A DNA stretch of 64,000 nucleotides, from the NCBI GenBank assembly GCA_041913045.1, contig JAYSGB010000019.1, forward strand, positions 12,568-76,567. The letters are read 5' to 3'. The notes beneath the pieces are model-generated. The model worked only from the letters and a program-made list of their open reading frames with translations. It did no database searches and was not told the origin of the DNA. A program made the position numbers and the translations under genes. This DNA is from CAMLOF01 sp041913045. Its GTDB lineage: Bacteria; Pseudomonadota; Gammaproteobacteria; Burkholderiales; Burkholderiaceae_C. This document shows, one piece after another, positions 34,891-43,298 of this stretch. How positions within the stretch are numbered: the stretch's first letter is position 1; each line of letters begins with the position of its first letter.

Positions 34891-35421
34891 TCAGATCGGG
34901 CGGGTTTCGTCGTGGTCGTGGGCGCGCCGTTGCGGTGCGAGCAGCAACAGCGTGGCGACGGGCCACAACAGCGATTCGAGCAAAGGCGCCAGCACCAGGC
35001 CCCAACCCGGCCAGCCGTGGCCAGCCAGCAGCCGGGCCAGCAATTGCAACAAGTGCGCCACGATGAACAGCGGAAGAACGTGCAGTGCCTGAGTGCGCAA
35101 GTCGAACCAGAGAATGCGACGGTGAATCACGATCGCCAGGTAAGCCAACACGGTGTAGGCCAGAGCGTGCTGGCCCAGCACGGCGCCCTGATGCACGTCA
35201 AGCATCAAACCGAAGGCAAAGCCCACACCCACACCCACACGCAAAGGCTGGTGGATGCTCCAGAACACCAGCGTCACCGCCAGCAGGTCTGGATCCCATG
35301 GCGAGCGGCCAGTCAGCCCGATGTGCAGGAGCATGTTCAGCAGCAGTGCGCAGAGCAACGTGCTCCAGATGAAAACTGGGTTGGCAGGCAGCAGAAGCGC
35401 CTGGCCTGGCCGCATGATCAT
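34891..35421 (-). CDS. mreD: Rod shape-determining protein MreD
   Basis: A 176-residue inner-membrane protein with five or six hydrophobic helices. It contains the family segment LAVTLVFWSIHQPLRVGVGVGFAFGLMLDVHQGAVLGQHAL (given here only as residues about 48-88; key GLMLDV). It bridges MreC and the elongation machinery. The start codon overlaps the mreC stop (ATGA at 35418-35421), so the two are coupled; an internal Met at residue 3 is an alternative start. Confidence 0.93.
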   Translation of the reverse strand: MIMRPGQALLLPANPVFIWSTLLCALLLNMLLHIGLTGRSPWDPDLLAVTLVFWSIHQPLRVGVGVGFAFGLMLDVHQGAVLGQHALAYTVLAYLAIVIHRRILWFDLRTQALHVLPLFIVAHLLQLLARLLAGHGWPGWGLVLAPLLESLLWPVATLLLLAPQRRAHDHDETRPI

Positions 35422-36323
35422 TTCCTGGGCTCCTGCTCTTTCAAGGCATCGAGCCTGGGTTTTTCCTGCGGGTCCACCACCAGCACGTGCAAGGCATGGT
35501 CCATACGGGCCATGGGTTCGCTCAGGATGCGGGCAAAGCCTGCCTGCCCGCGGCTGGACACTTCCGTGACCTTGCCAACAGGCAAGCCAGGCGGGTAGAC
35601 GCCATCGATGCCACTGGTGGTGAGAATGTCGCCTACCTCGGTGTCGGTGCTGGCGCGAACGAAGCGCAATTCCAGCAGGCCCCCGCCGGGCAGGGGGGCG
35701 CCGTAAGCCAGACTGCGCTGGCCAGTACGGGTGTTGACCACAGGGATCACCTGCTGGCGGTCGATCAGCAGCGTGACTTCAGATGCCATGGGGTACACAC
35801 GCGTCACCTGCCCCAGTACACCGTAGCCATCCATCACAGCCGAACCCAGCTGCACGCCATGCGTGCCGCCCCGGTTGATCACGACCTTGTGTGAGTAGGG
35901 GTCGGCGGCTTCGTAAAGCACTTCGGCCCCGCGGGCGCCCACGGGCAGGCGTTCGCCCATGTTGAGCAGCGTGCGCAGTTCACGGTTCTCTTGCGCCAGG
36001 TGTTCCACCAGAGCGGCCCGCTGCGCCTGGCGCGTGAGTTCGGCGCGCGCCTCGGTGGCGTCCTTCTGGGCAGCGGTAAGGCTGCTGACGTATTGCCCAC
36101 CCCAGCCCGCCAGCCTCACCGGCTGCATGGCAAGCCATTGCAGTGGATAGAGTGCCACGGCCACGGCGGAACGCACTGGGCCTGCCCACTGCATGCGCAC
36201 GTCCACCACCATGAGCAGCACCGAAACGGCACTCAGCACCATCAGCTTGGACAGGGCCGAGGGGCCCTGCTTGAAGAATGGCGGGGGGGTACGGTCTACG
36301 GTTCCCAGCGGCATGGCCGGCAA
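35418..36323 (-). CDS. mreC: Rod shape-determining protein MreC
   Basis: A 301-residue bitopic inner-membrane protein. A cytosolic N-terminus is followed by one transmembrane helix (about 25-45), a periplasmic coiled coil (about 75-120; TAAQKDATEARAELTRQAQ region) and a double beta-barrel domain (about 125-280). It forms the periplasmic scaffold that activates PBP2. It lies 10 bases after mreB and overlaps mreD, in one operon. ATG 36323 or 36314 could be used; length is typical with either. Confidence 0.94.
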   Translation of the reverse strand: MPAMPLGTVDRTPPPFFKQGPSALSKLMVLSAVSVLLMVVDVRMQWAGPVRSAVAVALYPLQWLAMQPVRLAGWGGQYVSSLTAAQKDATEARAELTRQAQRAALVEHLAQENRELRTLLNMGERLPVGARGAEVLYEAADPYSHKVVINRGGTHGVQLGSAVMDGYGVLGQVTRVYPMASEVTLLIDRQQVIPVVNTRTGQRSLAYGAPLPGGGLLELRFVRASTDTEVGDILTTSGIDGVYPPGLPVGKVTEVSSRGQAGFARILSEPMARMDHALHVLVVDPQEKPRLDALKEQEPRK

Positions 36324-36333
36324 CGCCCCGGGT

Positions 36334-37380
36334 TCACTCGTTGGTGAAGATGCTGCCGCCCAGGCGGTCCATGCGTTCCAGCGCCATGCCGCAGCCGCGC
36401 ACCACGCAGGTCAGGGGCTCCTCGGCCACCAGCACGGGCAGGCCGGTTTCTTCGGCCAGCAGGCGGTCCAGATCGCGGAGCAGGGCGCCGCCGCCGGTCA
36501 GCATCATGCCGCGTTCGGCAATGTCCGCGCCCAGTTCGGGTGGGGTCTGCTCCAGCGCGGTTTTCACGGCGCCAACGATGTTGTTGATCGGGTCGGTCAG
36601 GGCTTCCAGCACCTCGTTGCTGGAGATGGTGAAGCTGCGCGGCACGCCTTCCGACAGGTTGCGGCCTTTGACTTCCATTTCCTTGACTTCGGAGCCGGGG
36701 AAGGCCGAGCCGATCTGCTTCTTGATGGCTTCGGCGGTGGGTTCACCGATCAGCATGCCGTAGTTGCGGCGGATGTAGCTGATGATGGCTTCGTCGAACT
36801 TGTCGCCACCCACGCGCACCGAGCCTTTGTAGACCATGCCGCCCAGAGAGATGACGCCCACCTCTGTGGTGCCGCCGCCAATGTCCACGACCATGGAGCC
36901 CGACGCCTCGGACACCGGCAGACCGGCGCCGATGGCCGCTGCCATGGGTTCTTCGATCAGGTACACCTCTGAGGCGCCAGCGCCCAGTGCCGATTCGCGG
37001 ATGGCGCGGCGCTCCACCTGGGTGGAGCCACAAGGCACACAGATGATGATGCGCGGGCTCGGCTTGAGCATGGAGCGCGGGTGCACCATCTTGATGAACT
37101 GCTTGAGCATCTGCTCGGTGACGGTGAAGTCGGCGATCACGCCGTCCTTCATGGGGCGGATGGCCTCGATGTTGCCGGGCACCTTGCCCAGCATGGCCTT
37201 GGCCTCGTGGCCCACGGCCTGGATGGTCTTCTTGCCCTGGGGGCCGCCTTCGTGACGGATGGAGACGACGGAGGGTTCATCCAGCACAATGCCCTTGCCA
37301 CGGACGTAGATCAGGGTGTTGGCGGTGCCCAGGTCAATGGCCAGGTCGGTGGAGAAGTGCCGACGGAACGATTCGAACAT
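36334..37380 (-). CDS. mreB: Rod shape-determining actin MreB
   Basis: A 348-residue bacterial actin forming membrane-bound filaments that orient side-wall synthesis. Phosphate-1 DLGTANTLIY (about 16-25), phosphate-2 VVDIGGGTTEVGVIS (about 163-177) and the adenosine motif MMLTGGGALLRDLD (about 290-303) are all intact. The N-terminal MFESFRRHFS amphipathic helix is the membrane anchor. It is the first gene of the minus-strand cluster. The 275-base gap to the divergent gatC holds both promoters and hairpin-forming sequence but no gene; I could not pick a convincing promoter. Confidence 0.97.
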   Translation of the reverse strand: MFESFRRHFSTDLAIDLGTANTLIYVRGKGIVLDEPSVVSIRHEGGPQGKKTIQAVGHEAKAMLGKVPGNIEAIRPMKDGVIADFTVTEQMLKQFIKMVHPRSMLKPSPRIIICVPCGSTQVERRAIRESALGAGASEVYLIEEPMAAAIGAGLPVSEASGSMVVDIGGGTTEVGVISLGGMVYKGSVRVGGDKFDEAIISYIRRNYGMLIGEPTAEAIKKQIGSAFPGSEVKEMEVKGRNLSEGVPRSFTISSNEVLEALTDPINNIVGAVKTALEQTPPELGADIAERGMMLTGGGALLRDLDRLLAEETGLPVLVAEEPLTCVVRGCGMALERMDRLGGSIFTNE

Positions 37381-37655
37381 GTTTGAAAATCCTGTGCGGC
37401 CTGCCTGTGGCCCGCTTGGCCGTTTGCGCGGGCAGTGCCGGGAATGTGTGGGTCAGCTGAAAAAAACGGGAGTGTTCCTGGCGACAAGGCAAAATCGGGG
37501 GGCACGGCGGCGGGCCCGCACAATACTGCCGCGTCAAACACGGGATAATACCGCATGGCCTGTGCATAACTTGCGGTAACTTGCTGCTGGCACGCGGTTT
37601 TTCCTCAGTTTTTACATGCGGTTGCAAAACCGTGTGACACCAATTTCTCAACCCC

Positions 37656-37955
37656 ATGTCCCTCACTTTGCAAGACATTGGCCGCATTGCCCACCTGGCG
37701 CGGCTGGAGCTGGACGAAGCCCATGCCCAGGGCATGCTGGCCAAGCTCAACGGCTTCTTCGACATCGTTGAACAGATGAAGGCGGTGGACACCAACGGCG
37801 TGGAGCCTCTGGCCCACCCGACCGCCGTGATTGGCCAAGTGGCGCTGCGCCTGCGCGACGACGTGGTAAGCGAGCCAAACCAGCGGGAGGCCAACCAGGC
37901 CAGTGCCCCGGCTGTCGAAGACGGGTTGTTCCTGGTGCCCAAGGTCATCGAGTGA
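37656..37955 (+). CDS. gatC: Asp-tRNA(Asn)/Glu-tRNA(Gln) amidotransferase subunit C
   Basis: A 99-residue helper subunit that wraps around GatA and stabilises the GatCAB complex, which converts misacylated Glu-tRNA(Gln) or Asp-tRNA(Asn) to the amidated form. The typical N-terminus (SLTLQDIGRIAHLARLEL) and the PxxHPTAVxxxLRxD-like block (LAHPTAVIGQVALRLRDD) are visible. It is 16 bases upstream of gatA in the order gatC-gatA-gatB, divergent from mreB. Confidence 0.95.
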   Translation: MSLTLQDIGRIAHLARLELDEAHAQGMLAKLNGFFDIVEQMKAVDTNGVEPLAHPTAVIGQVALRLRDDVVSEPNQREANQASAPAVEDGLFLVPKVIE

Positions 37956-37971
37956 GGCGAGCGAGCAAGAC

Positions 37972-39468
37972 ATGAGTGAACTGCACCAACTGGATCTGAC
38001 CACCCTGGCCGCCAAGCTGGCCGCGCGCGAAGTGTCGAGCGTGGAGGTGACCCGTCACCTGCTCGGTCGCGCCAAAGAGCATGCCAATCTGGGTGCTTAC
38101 CTGGCCTTCAACGAGGAAGCCAGTCTGGCCCAGGCCGCTGACGCTGACCGGCGTTTGGCCGCTGGCGAGCGTACCCCGCTGCTGGGCGTGCCGCTGGCGC
38201 ACAAGGACATCTTCGTCACCAAGGACTTTCCCACCACCGCTGGCAGCAAGATGCTGGAGGGCTACCGCAGCCCGTTCGACGCGACGGTGGTGTCGCGCCT
38301 GGCGGCAGCTGGCGCCGTGACGCTGGGCAAGCTCAACTGCGACGAGTTCGCCATGGGTTCGGGCAACGACAACTCGGCCTACGGCCCGGCGCACAACCCC
38401 TGGGACAAGGCGCGTGTGCCTGGCGGTTCGTCCGGTGGCTCGGCCGTGGCCGTGGCGGCGCGCCTGGCCCCGGCGGCCACCGGCACCGACACGGGCGGCT
38501 CCATCCGCCAGCCCGCCAGCTTCACCGGCATCACCGGCATCAAGCCCACCTACGGCCGCTGCTCGCGCTATGGCATGGTGGCCTACGCCTCCAGCCTGGA
38601 CCAGGCCGGCCCCATGGCCCGCAGCGCGCGCGACTGCGCCGTGTTGCTCAGCGCCATGGCGGGCCCCGACCTGGATCGCGACTCCACCAGCCTGGACCAC
38701 CCCGCCGAGGACTACACCGCCGGGCTGGACCAGCCGCTTGCCGGGTTGAGCGCGGCCACAGCCGCCCAGCCGCTCAAGGGATTGCGCATCGGCCTGCCGA
38801 AAGAGTTCTTTGGCGCAGGCTGTGCCGCCGATGTGGTCGCGCCCATCCGTGCCGCGCTGGCCGAATACGAAAAGCTGGGCGCCACGCTGGTGGACATAAC
38901 GCTACCGCGCACCGAGCTGTCCATTCCCGCCTACTACATCATCGCCCCGGCCGAGGCCAGTTCCAACCTCAGCCGCTTCGATGGCGTGAAGTTCGGCCAC
39001 CGTGCCAAGGAGTATGCTGACCTGCTCGACATGTACAAGAAGTCGCGCAGCGAGGCTTTTGGCACCGAGGTGCAGCGCCGCATCATGATCGGCACCTACG
39101 TGCTGAGCCACGGCTACTACGACGCCTACTACATCAAGGCGCAGCAGATTCGCCGCCTGATCGCGCAGGACTTCCAGGCCGCGTTCCAGCAATGCGACGT
39201 GATTGCCGGGCCGGTGGCGCCCACGGTGGCGTGGAAGATCGGCGAGAAGTCCGACGATCCGGTGGCCGCCTACCTGGCTGACATCTTCACGCTGCCAGCG
39301 TCGCTGTCGGGGCTGCCGGGCATGAGCGTGCCGGCGGGCTTTGGCGCAGGCAACATGCCCGTGGGCCTGCAGCTCATCGGCAACTACTTCCAGGAGGCGC
39401 GCCTGCTGGGCGTGGCTCACCATTTCCAGCGCGCCACCGACTGGCACACCCGCGCACCAAACCTATGA
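37972..39468 (+). CDS. gatA: Asp-tRNA(Asn)/Glu-tRNA(Gln) amidotransferase subunit A
   Basis: A 498-residue amidase-signature enzyme that releases ammonia from glutamine for GatB. The catalytic triad motifs are present: Lys in PLAHKDIF (about 76), the Ser-rich VPGGSSGGSAVAVAA (about 150), and the nucleophile in GTDTGGSIRQPA (about 174-185). Length is standard. ATG 37972 (MSELHQLDL) follows a GAGCAAGAC stretch; the open frame to 37903 overlaps gatC and is not used. It is separated from gatB by a hairpin repeat. Confidence 0.97.
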   Translation: MSELHQLDLTTLAAKLAAREVSSVEVTRHLLGRAKEHANLGAYLAFNEEASLAQAADADRRLAAGERTPLLGVPLAHKDIFVTKDFPTTAGSKMLEGYRSPFDATVVSRLAAAGAVTLGKLNCDEFAMGSGNDNSAYGPAHNPWDKARVPGGSSGGSAVAVAARLAPAATGTDTGGSIRQPASFTGITGIKPTYGRCSRYGMVAYASSLDQAGPMARSARDCAVLLSAMAGPDLDRDSTSLDHPAEDYTAGLDQPLAGLSAATAAQPLKGLRIGLPKEFFGAGCAADVVAPIRAALAEYEKLGATLVDITLPRTELSIPAYYIIAPAEASSNLSRFDGVKFGHRAKEYADLLDMYKKSRSEAFGTEVQRRIMIGTYVLSHGYYDAYYIKAQQIRRLIAQDFQAAFQQCDVIAGPVAPTVAWKIGEKSDDPVAAYLADIFTLPASLSGLPGMSVPAGFGAGNMPVGLQLIGNYFQEARLLGVAHHFQRATDWHTRAPNL

Positions 39469-39555
39469 AGCCCCCCCGCGCCGCCTTCGGCGTCACCCCC
39501 TCAAGGGGGCGCTACCAGCGGCCCGGCGAAGCCGGTTCCGCGGTAGCCCTGGGCT
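39469..39555 (+). repeat. GC-rich intergenic hairpin repeat between gatA and gatB
   Basis: A chain of short hairpins: CGCC-TTCG-GGCG type at about 39480-39492, CCCCCTCAAGGGGG at 39496-39509, and GGCCCGGCGAAGCCGG at about 39519-39535. I recall near-identical intergenic sequences scattered through Comamonadaceae genomes, so this is probably a REP-like repeat. It stands inside an operon, where such hairpins can protect the upstream mRNA. Only one copy was seen in this window. Confidence 0.6.
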
Positions 39556-39602
39556 GGACCTCGCGAATCGCAACGATGCGTTGACTACACGGTATCTGAA
39601 CC

Positions 39603-41087
39603 ATGAACCAGAAGACCAAGAGTGAAGCCTCCCTGCTGGTGCAGGGTTACGAAGTCGTCATCGGCTTCGAGACCCATGCACAGCTTTCCACGAACAGCAA
39701 GATCTTCAGCCGCGCGTCGGTGGCGTTTGGCGCCGAGCCCAACACCCAGGCCTGCGCGGTGGACCTGGCCCTGCCCGGTACGCTGCCGGTGATGAACAAG
39801 GGCGCGGTGGAGCGCGCCATCCAGTTCGGCCTGGCCGTGGGTTCGCACGTGGCCGAGCGCAGCATCTTTGCGCGCAAGAACTACTTCTACCCGGACTTGC
39901 CCAAGGGCTACCAGATCAGCCAGTACGAGATTCCCGTGGTGCAGGGCGGCGAGGTGAGCTTCTACCTGGGCGACGAGAAAAAGACCGTGCGCCTGGTGCG
40001 TGCCCACCTGGAAGAGGACGCGGGCAAGTCCCTGCACGAGGACTACCACGGCATGAGCGGCATCGACCTCAACCGCGCAGGCACGCCGCTGCTGGAGATC
40101 GTGACCGAGCCCGACATCCGCTCCAGCGCCGAGGCTGTGGCCTACGCCAAGGAACTGCACAAGATCGTGACCTGGATCGGCATCTGCGACGGCAACATGC
40201 AGGAAGGCTCCTTCCGCTGCGACGCCAACGTGTCGGTGCGCAAGCCGGGCCAGCCGCTGGGCACACGCCGCGAGATCAAGAACCTCAACAGCTTCAAGTT
40301 CATGCAGCAGGCGATCGACTACGAGATCCGCTGGCAGATCGAGGAGCTGGAGGACGGCCGCGCCATCGAGCAGGCCACCGTGCTGTTCAACCCCGACACG
40401 GGCGAGACGCGCGCCATGCGCACCAAGGAAGACGCGGCCGACTACCGCTACTTCCCCGACCCGGACCTGCCGCCGCTCGTGATTGAGCGCGAATGGGTGG
40501 AACGCGTGCGCGCCAGCATGACCGAGCTGCCGCGCGCCATGGCCGAACGCTTCGTGGCCAGCTACGGCCTGCCCGAGTACGACGCCACCACGCTGACGCA
40601 GAGCCCCGCCATGGCTGCCTACTTTGAGGCTGCCGCCAAGGCTTGCGGGCAGCCCAAGCTGGCGAGCAACTGGATCATGGGCGAGGTGTCGCGCCGCCTA
40701 AACGCCGAGGAGCGCGACATCGCCGAGGCTCCCGTGAATGCGCTGCAGCTGGCTGCGCTGATTGCACGCATTGCCGATGGCACCATCAGCAACAACGCGG
40801 GCAAGCAGGTCATGGATGCGCTGTGGGGCGGTGAGGCCCCGGCTGGTGAGCCGCAGGCCCAGGTGGATGCGCTGATCGAGGCCAAGGGCCTCAAGCAGAT
40901 GAACGACAGCGGCGCGCTGGAAGCCATCATCGACGAGGTGCTGGCCGCCAACGAGAGGAACGTGGCCGAATACCGCGCGGGCAAGGACAAGGCGTTCAAC
41001 GCCCTGGTGGGCCAGGTGATGAAGGCCAGCAAGGGCAAGGCCAACCCGGGTCAGGTCAACGAACTGCTCAAGAAGAAGCTGGGCTGA
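39603..41087 (+). CDS. gatB: Asp-tRNA(Asn)/Glu-tRNA(Gln) amidotransferase subunit B
   Basis: A 494-residue subunit that phosphorylates the misacylated tRNA and amidates it with ammonia from GatA. The signature YEVVIGFETHAQLSTNSKIF lies near residue 15-34, the Mg/ATP-site block GICDGNMQEGSFRCDANVS lies near 197-215, and the C-terminal YqeY/tail helical domain (about 345-490) that grips tRNA is complete. Its presence implies that Gln-tRNA or Asn-tRNA is partly made by the indirect route. The stop abuts the stop of the convergent DUF4124 gene with no spacer. Confidence 0.97.
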   Translation: MNQKTKSEASLLVQGYEVVIGFETHAQLSTNSKIFSRASVAFGAEPNTQACAVDLALPGTLPVMNKGAVERAIQFGLAVGSHVAERSIFARKNYFYPDLPKGYQISQYEIPVVQGGEVSFYLGDEKKTVRLVRAHLEEDAGKSLHEDYHGMSGIDLNRAGTPLLEIVTEPDIRSSAEAVAYAKELHKIVTWIGICDGNMQEGSFRCDANVSVRKPGQPLGTRREIKNLNSFKFMQQAIDYEIRWQIEELEDGRAIEQATVLFNPDTGETRAMRTKEDAADYRYFPDPDLPPLVIEREWVERVRASMTELPRAMAERFVASYGLPEYDATTLTQSPAMAAYFEAAAKACGQPKLASNWIMGEVSRRLNAEERDIAEAPVNALQLAALIARIADGTISNNAGKQVMDALWGGEAPAGEPQAQVDALIEAKGLKQMNDSGALEAIIDEVLAANERNVAEYRAGKDKAFNALVGQVMKASKGKANPGQVNELLKKKLG

Positions 41088-41774
41088 TCAAGGGGCCTTG
41101 TCGCCCCAAATGCGGCGCAACTGCGTCAACTCCTCGTCGAAACGGGTGTTGATGCGTTCCTTTTCACGCTCCAGATCGGCGATCTGCATGGACTGGGTAC
41201 TGCGCTGCTGGGCGTTCTCTTCCAGGCGGCGCTTGAGTTGGGGGGGCGCCTTGCCTGGGTCGCGTTTGTAGAACTCGAGCTCTTCGTCAATGGCGCGGCG
41301 CTGCTGCTCCAGCGCGGTCATGTGCTGTTGCGCCAGGGCAATCTGGCCATTCAGTTGTTCCTGTGCCTCGGCGCGGGCCTTGTCGTGCGCTGCTTGGTTG
41401 GGGTAGCGGGAAGCCAACAGGCGTTCCTTGCGCTTGTCTTCTGTGGCACGGTTCTGTCGTTCAGCCTCGGCCTTTTTCTCGGCTTCCTGCTGGGCGCGTT
41501 CCGCTGCCGTGGGAATGGGGATGATGACGCGCTTGACGCTACCGCTGGGGTTGAGTTCGCGCTGCTCACGGTCCATGCATTCGGCTATGGGGCGGTCGGA
41601 CGTGATGCGTCTGCCCTTGGCGTCCACACAGGTGTAGATGGCCGTTTGCGCAATAGCCGAGAGACCCCAAAACACACCAAAAATGCCCGCAGCGGTGCGC
41701 AAGCTGCCTACACAGACGCGGCCTAGGTGTCCGGTTGCCTGAGCAGAGACGAAAGCGCGGGCATGATCGTTCAT
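41088..41774 (-). CDS. DUF4124 domain protein with long coiled coil
   Basis: A 228-residue exported protein. The N-terminus has a hydrophobic segment (residues about 24-43, ending SAIAQT) preceded by a longer-than-usual n-region, so the true start may be internal. A DUF4124 motif follows (AIYTCVDAKGRRITSDRPIAEC, about 44-66), then a Gln/Glu/Arg-rich coiled coil to the end. Function is unknown; it is a family mate of the protein at 3427. It is 14 bases downstream of pyrE and probably co-transcribed. Confidence 0.75.
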   Translation of the reverse strand: MNDHARAFVSAQATGHLGRVCVGSLRTAAGIFGVFWGLSAIAQTAIYTCVDAKGRRITSDRPIAECMDREQRELNPSGSVKRVIIPIPTAAERAQQEAEKKAEAERQNRATEDKRKERLLASRYPNQAAHDKARAEAQEQLNGQIALAQQHMTALEQQRRAIDEELEFYKRDPGKAPPQLKRRLEENAQQRSTQSMQIADLEREKERINTRFDEELTQLRRIWGDKAP

Positions 41775-41788
41775 GGTGAGGTCGAAGT

Positions 41789-42496
41789 TCAGTTCACGCC
41801 GTAACGGTCGCGGTAAGCGCGCACACGGTCTCCGTGCTGTGCCATATCCCCTCCCGTCTGTTGTTCCAAGTATTGCAGCAAATCTGCCAGCTTGGCAATG
41901 GCGCAGACCTGCAGGCCCAGTTGTTCGCGCACGTACTGCACGGCGCTGTAGGGCACGTCGCGCACCTTGCCGTCGGGCGTGGCCTCCGTGGCCATTTCCT
42001 GCCGGTCGAGCGCAATGGCCACGGCGTGGGGCGTGGCACCTGCTGCCTTGATGAGCGCGATGGACTCGCGCGCCGCCGTGCCCGCGCTCATCACGTCGTC
42101 GATGATGAGCACGCGGCCCTTGAGGGGCGCACCCACCAGGGTACCGCCTTCGCCGTGGTCCTTGGCTTCCTTGCGGTTGTAGGCAAAGGGCAGGTTGCGG
42201 CCCAGGCGCGCCAGCTCGATGGCTACCGCAGCCGCCAGTGGGATGCCTTTGTAGGCGGGGCCGAAGATCATGTCGAATTCGATGCCGCTGGCCAGGATGC
42301 GCTTGGCATAGAACTCTGCCAGGCGGCCGAGCTTGGCGCCATCGTCGAACAGGCCTGCGTTGAAGAAATACGGCGACAGCCTGCCCGCCTTGGTTTTGAA
42401 CTCGCCAAAGCGCAACACGCCCGATTCCACGGAAAATTGCACAAATGCCTGTGCCAGCGCGTCCTGTGCGTCTGGCGTGTTCGCTTCAACCACCAT
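41789..42496 (-). CDS. pyrE: Orotate phosphoribosyltransferase
   Basis: A 235-residue enzyme that joins orotate and PRPP to give OMP in pyrimidine synthesis. The PRPP motif VLIIDDVMSAGTAARES (about 130-146) and the substrate loop FAYNRKEAKDHGEGGTLVG are intact; the N-terminal FKTKAGRLSPYFFNAGLF block is standard. ATG 42496 is the first in the conserved region. It overlaps head-to-head with the candidate ATG of xth on the other strand, so its promoter must lie inside xth or its leader is absent. Confidence 0.96.
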   Translation of the reverse strand: MVVEANTPDAQDALAQAFVQFSVESGVLRFGEFKTKAGRLSPYFFNAGLFDDGAKLGRLAEFYAKRILASGIEFDMIFGPAYKGIPLAAAVAIELARLGRNLPFAYNRKEAKDHGEGGTLVGAPLKGRVLIIDDVMSAGTAARESIALIKAAGATPHAVAIALDRQEMATEATPDGKVRDVPYSAVQYVREQLGLQVCAIAKLADLLQYLEQQTGGDMAQHGDRVRAYRDRYGVN

Positions 42497-43298
42497 GGGG
42501 AATTCCTTGTTCAAATTGACCAGCCTCAACCTCAACGGCATCCGGTCCGCAGCCTCGAAAGGGCTGGAAGAATGGGTCGCGGCGACTGCGCCCGATTGTA
42601 TTTGCGTGCAGGAGCTCAAGGCCCAGGCGCCTGACGTGGCGGGGCGCTTCGAGTCGCTCGCCGGAATGAAGGGGTACTTCCATTACGCGCAGAAGAAAGG
42701 CTATTCGGGCGTGGCCGTGTACAGCAAGCACGAGCCCAGCGACGTGGTCGTTGGCATTGGCAATACCGAGTTCGACGACGAAGGCCGTTACGTGGAACTG
42801 CGTTTTGACACCCCCCAGCGCAAGCGGAGCATCATCAGTTGCTACTTCCCGAGCGGATCGTCCAGCGAGGAACGCCAGGAGGCCAAGTACCGCTTCCTGG
42901 ACCTGATCTACCCCTGGCTGTTGGCACTACGCTCAGAACGCGAGGTCATCCTTTGCGGAGACGTGAACATTGCCCACCACGAGAAGGATCTGAAGAATTG
43001 GAAGGGCAACCTGAAGAACAGCGGCTTTTTGCCCGAGGAGCGCGCCTGGATGACCCGGTTGCTGAACGAGGGCGGGTTGGTGGACGTGTACCGCCGCCTG
43101 CACCCTGACGAAACCGAGGCCGCCTACACCTGGTGGAGCAACCGGGGCCAGGCCTGGGCCAAGAACGTGGGGTGGCGCATTGACTACCACCTGGCCACAC
43201 CGGCCCTGGCGGAGCAGGCCAAGGCTGCGGCAGTGTTCAAGGCGCAGCGCTTCAGCGACCACGCCCCGCTGACGGTGGATTACGAGTTCGGTATGTGA
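42495..43298 (+). CDS. xth: Exodeoxyribonuclease III
   Basis: A 267-residue AP endonuclease / 3'-5' exonuclease for base-excision repair. The family motifs are seen: LNLNGIRSAASKGL (about 10-23), catalytic Glu in VQELKAQ, GDVNIAHHEKDLKNW (about 155-169) and SDHAPL near the C-terminus. ATG 42495 is used; TTG 42507 (MFKLTSLNLNG) is an alternative that fits homologues well. The ATG overlaps the pyrE ATG on the opposite strand by two bases. The 3' end overlaps the convergent DMT transporter gene by 19 bases. Confidence 0.92.
   Translation: MGNSLFKLTSLNLNGIRSAASKGLEEWVAATAPDCICVQELKAQAPDVAGRFESLAGMKGYFHYAQKKGYSGVAVYSKHEPSDVVVGIGNTEFDDEGRYVELRFDTPQRKRSIISCYFPSGSSSEERQEAKYRFLDLIYPWLLALRSEREVILCGDVNIAHHEKDLKNWKGNLKNSGFLPEERAWMTRLLNEGGLVDVYRRLHPDETEAAYTWWSNRGQAWAKNVGWRIDYHLATPALAEQAKAAAVFKAQRFSDHAPLTVDYEFGM

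Noticed and set aside
37587..37603. Sigma-54-like CTGGCACG upstream of gatC
   Set aside because: The -24 half is good but the -12 half (TTTTTC) lacks the required GC, and a housekeeping tRNA amidotransferase is not expected to need sigma-54.
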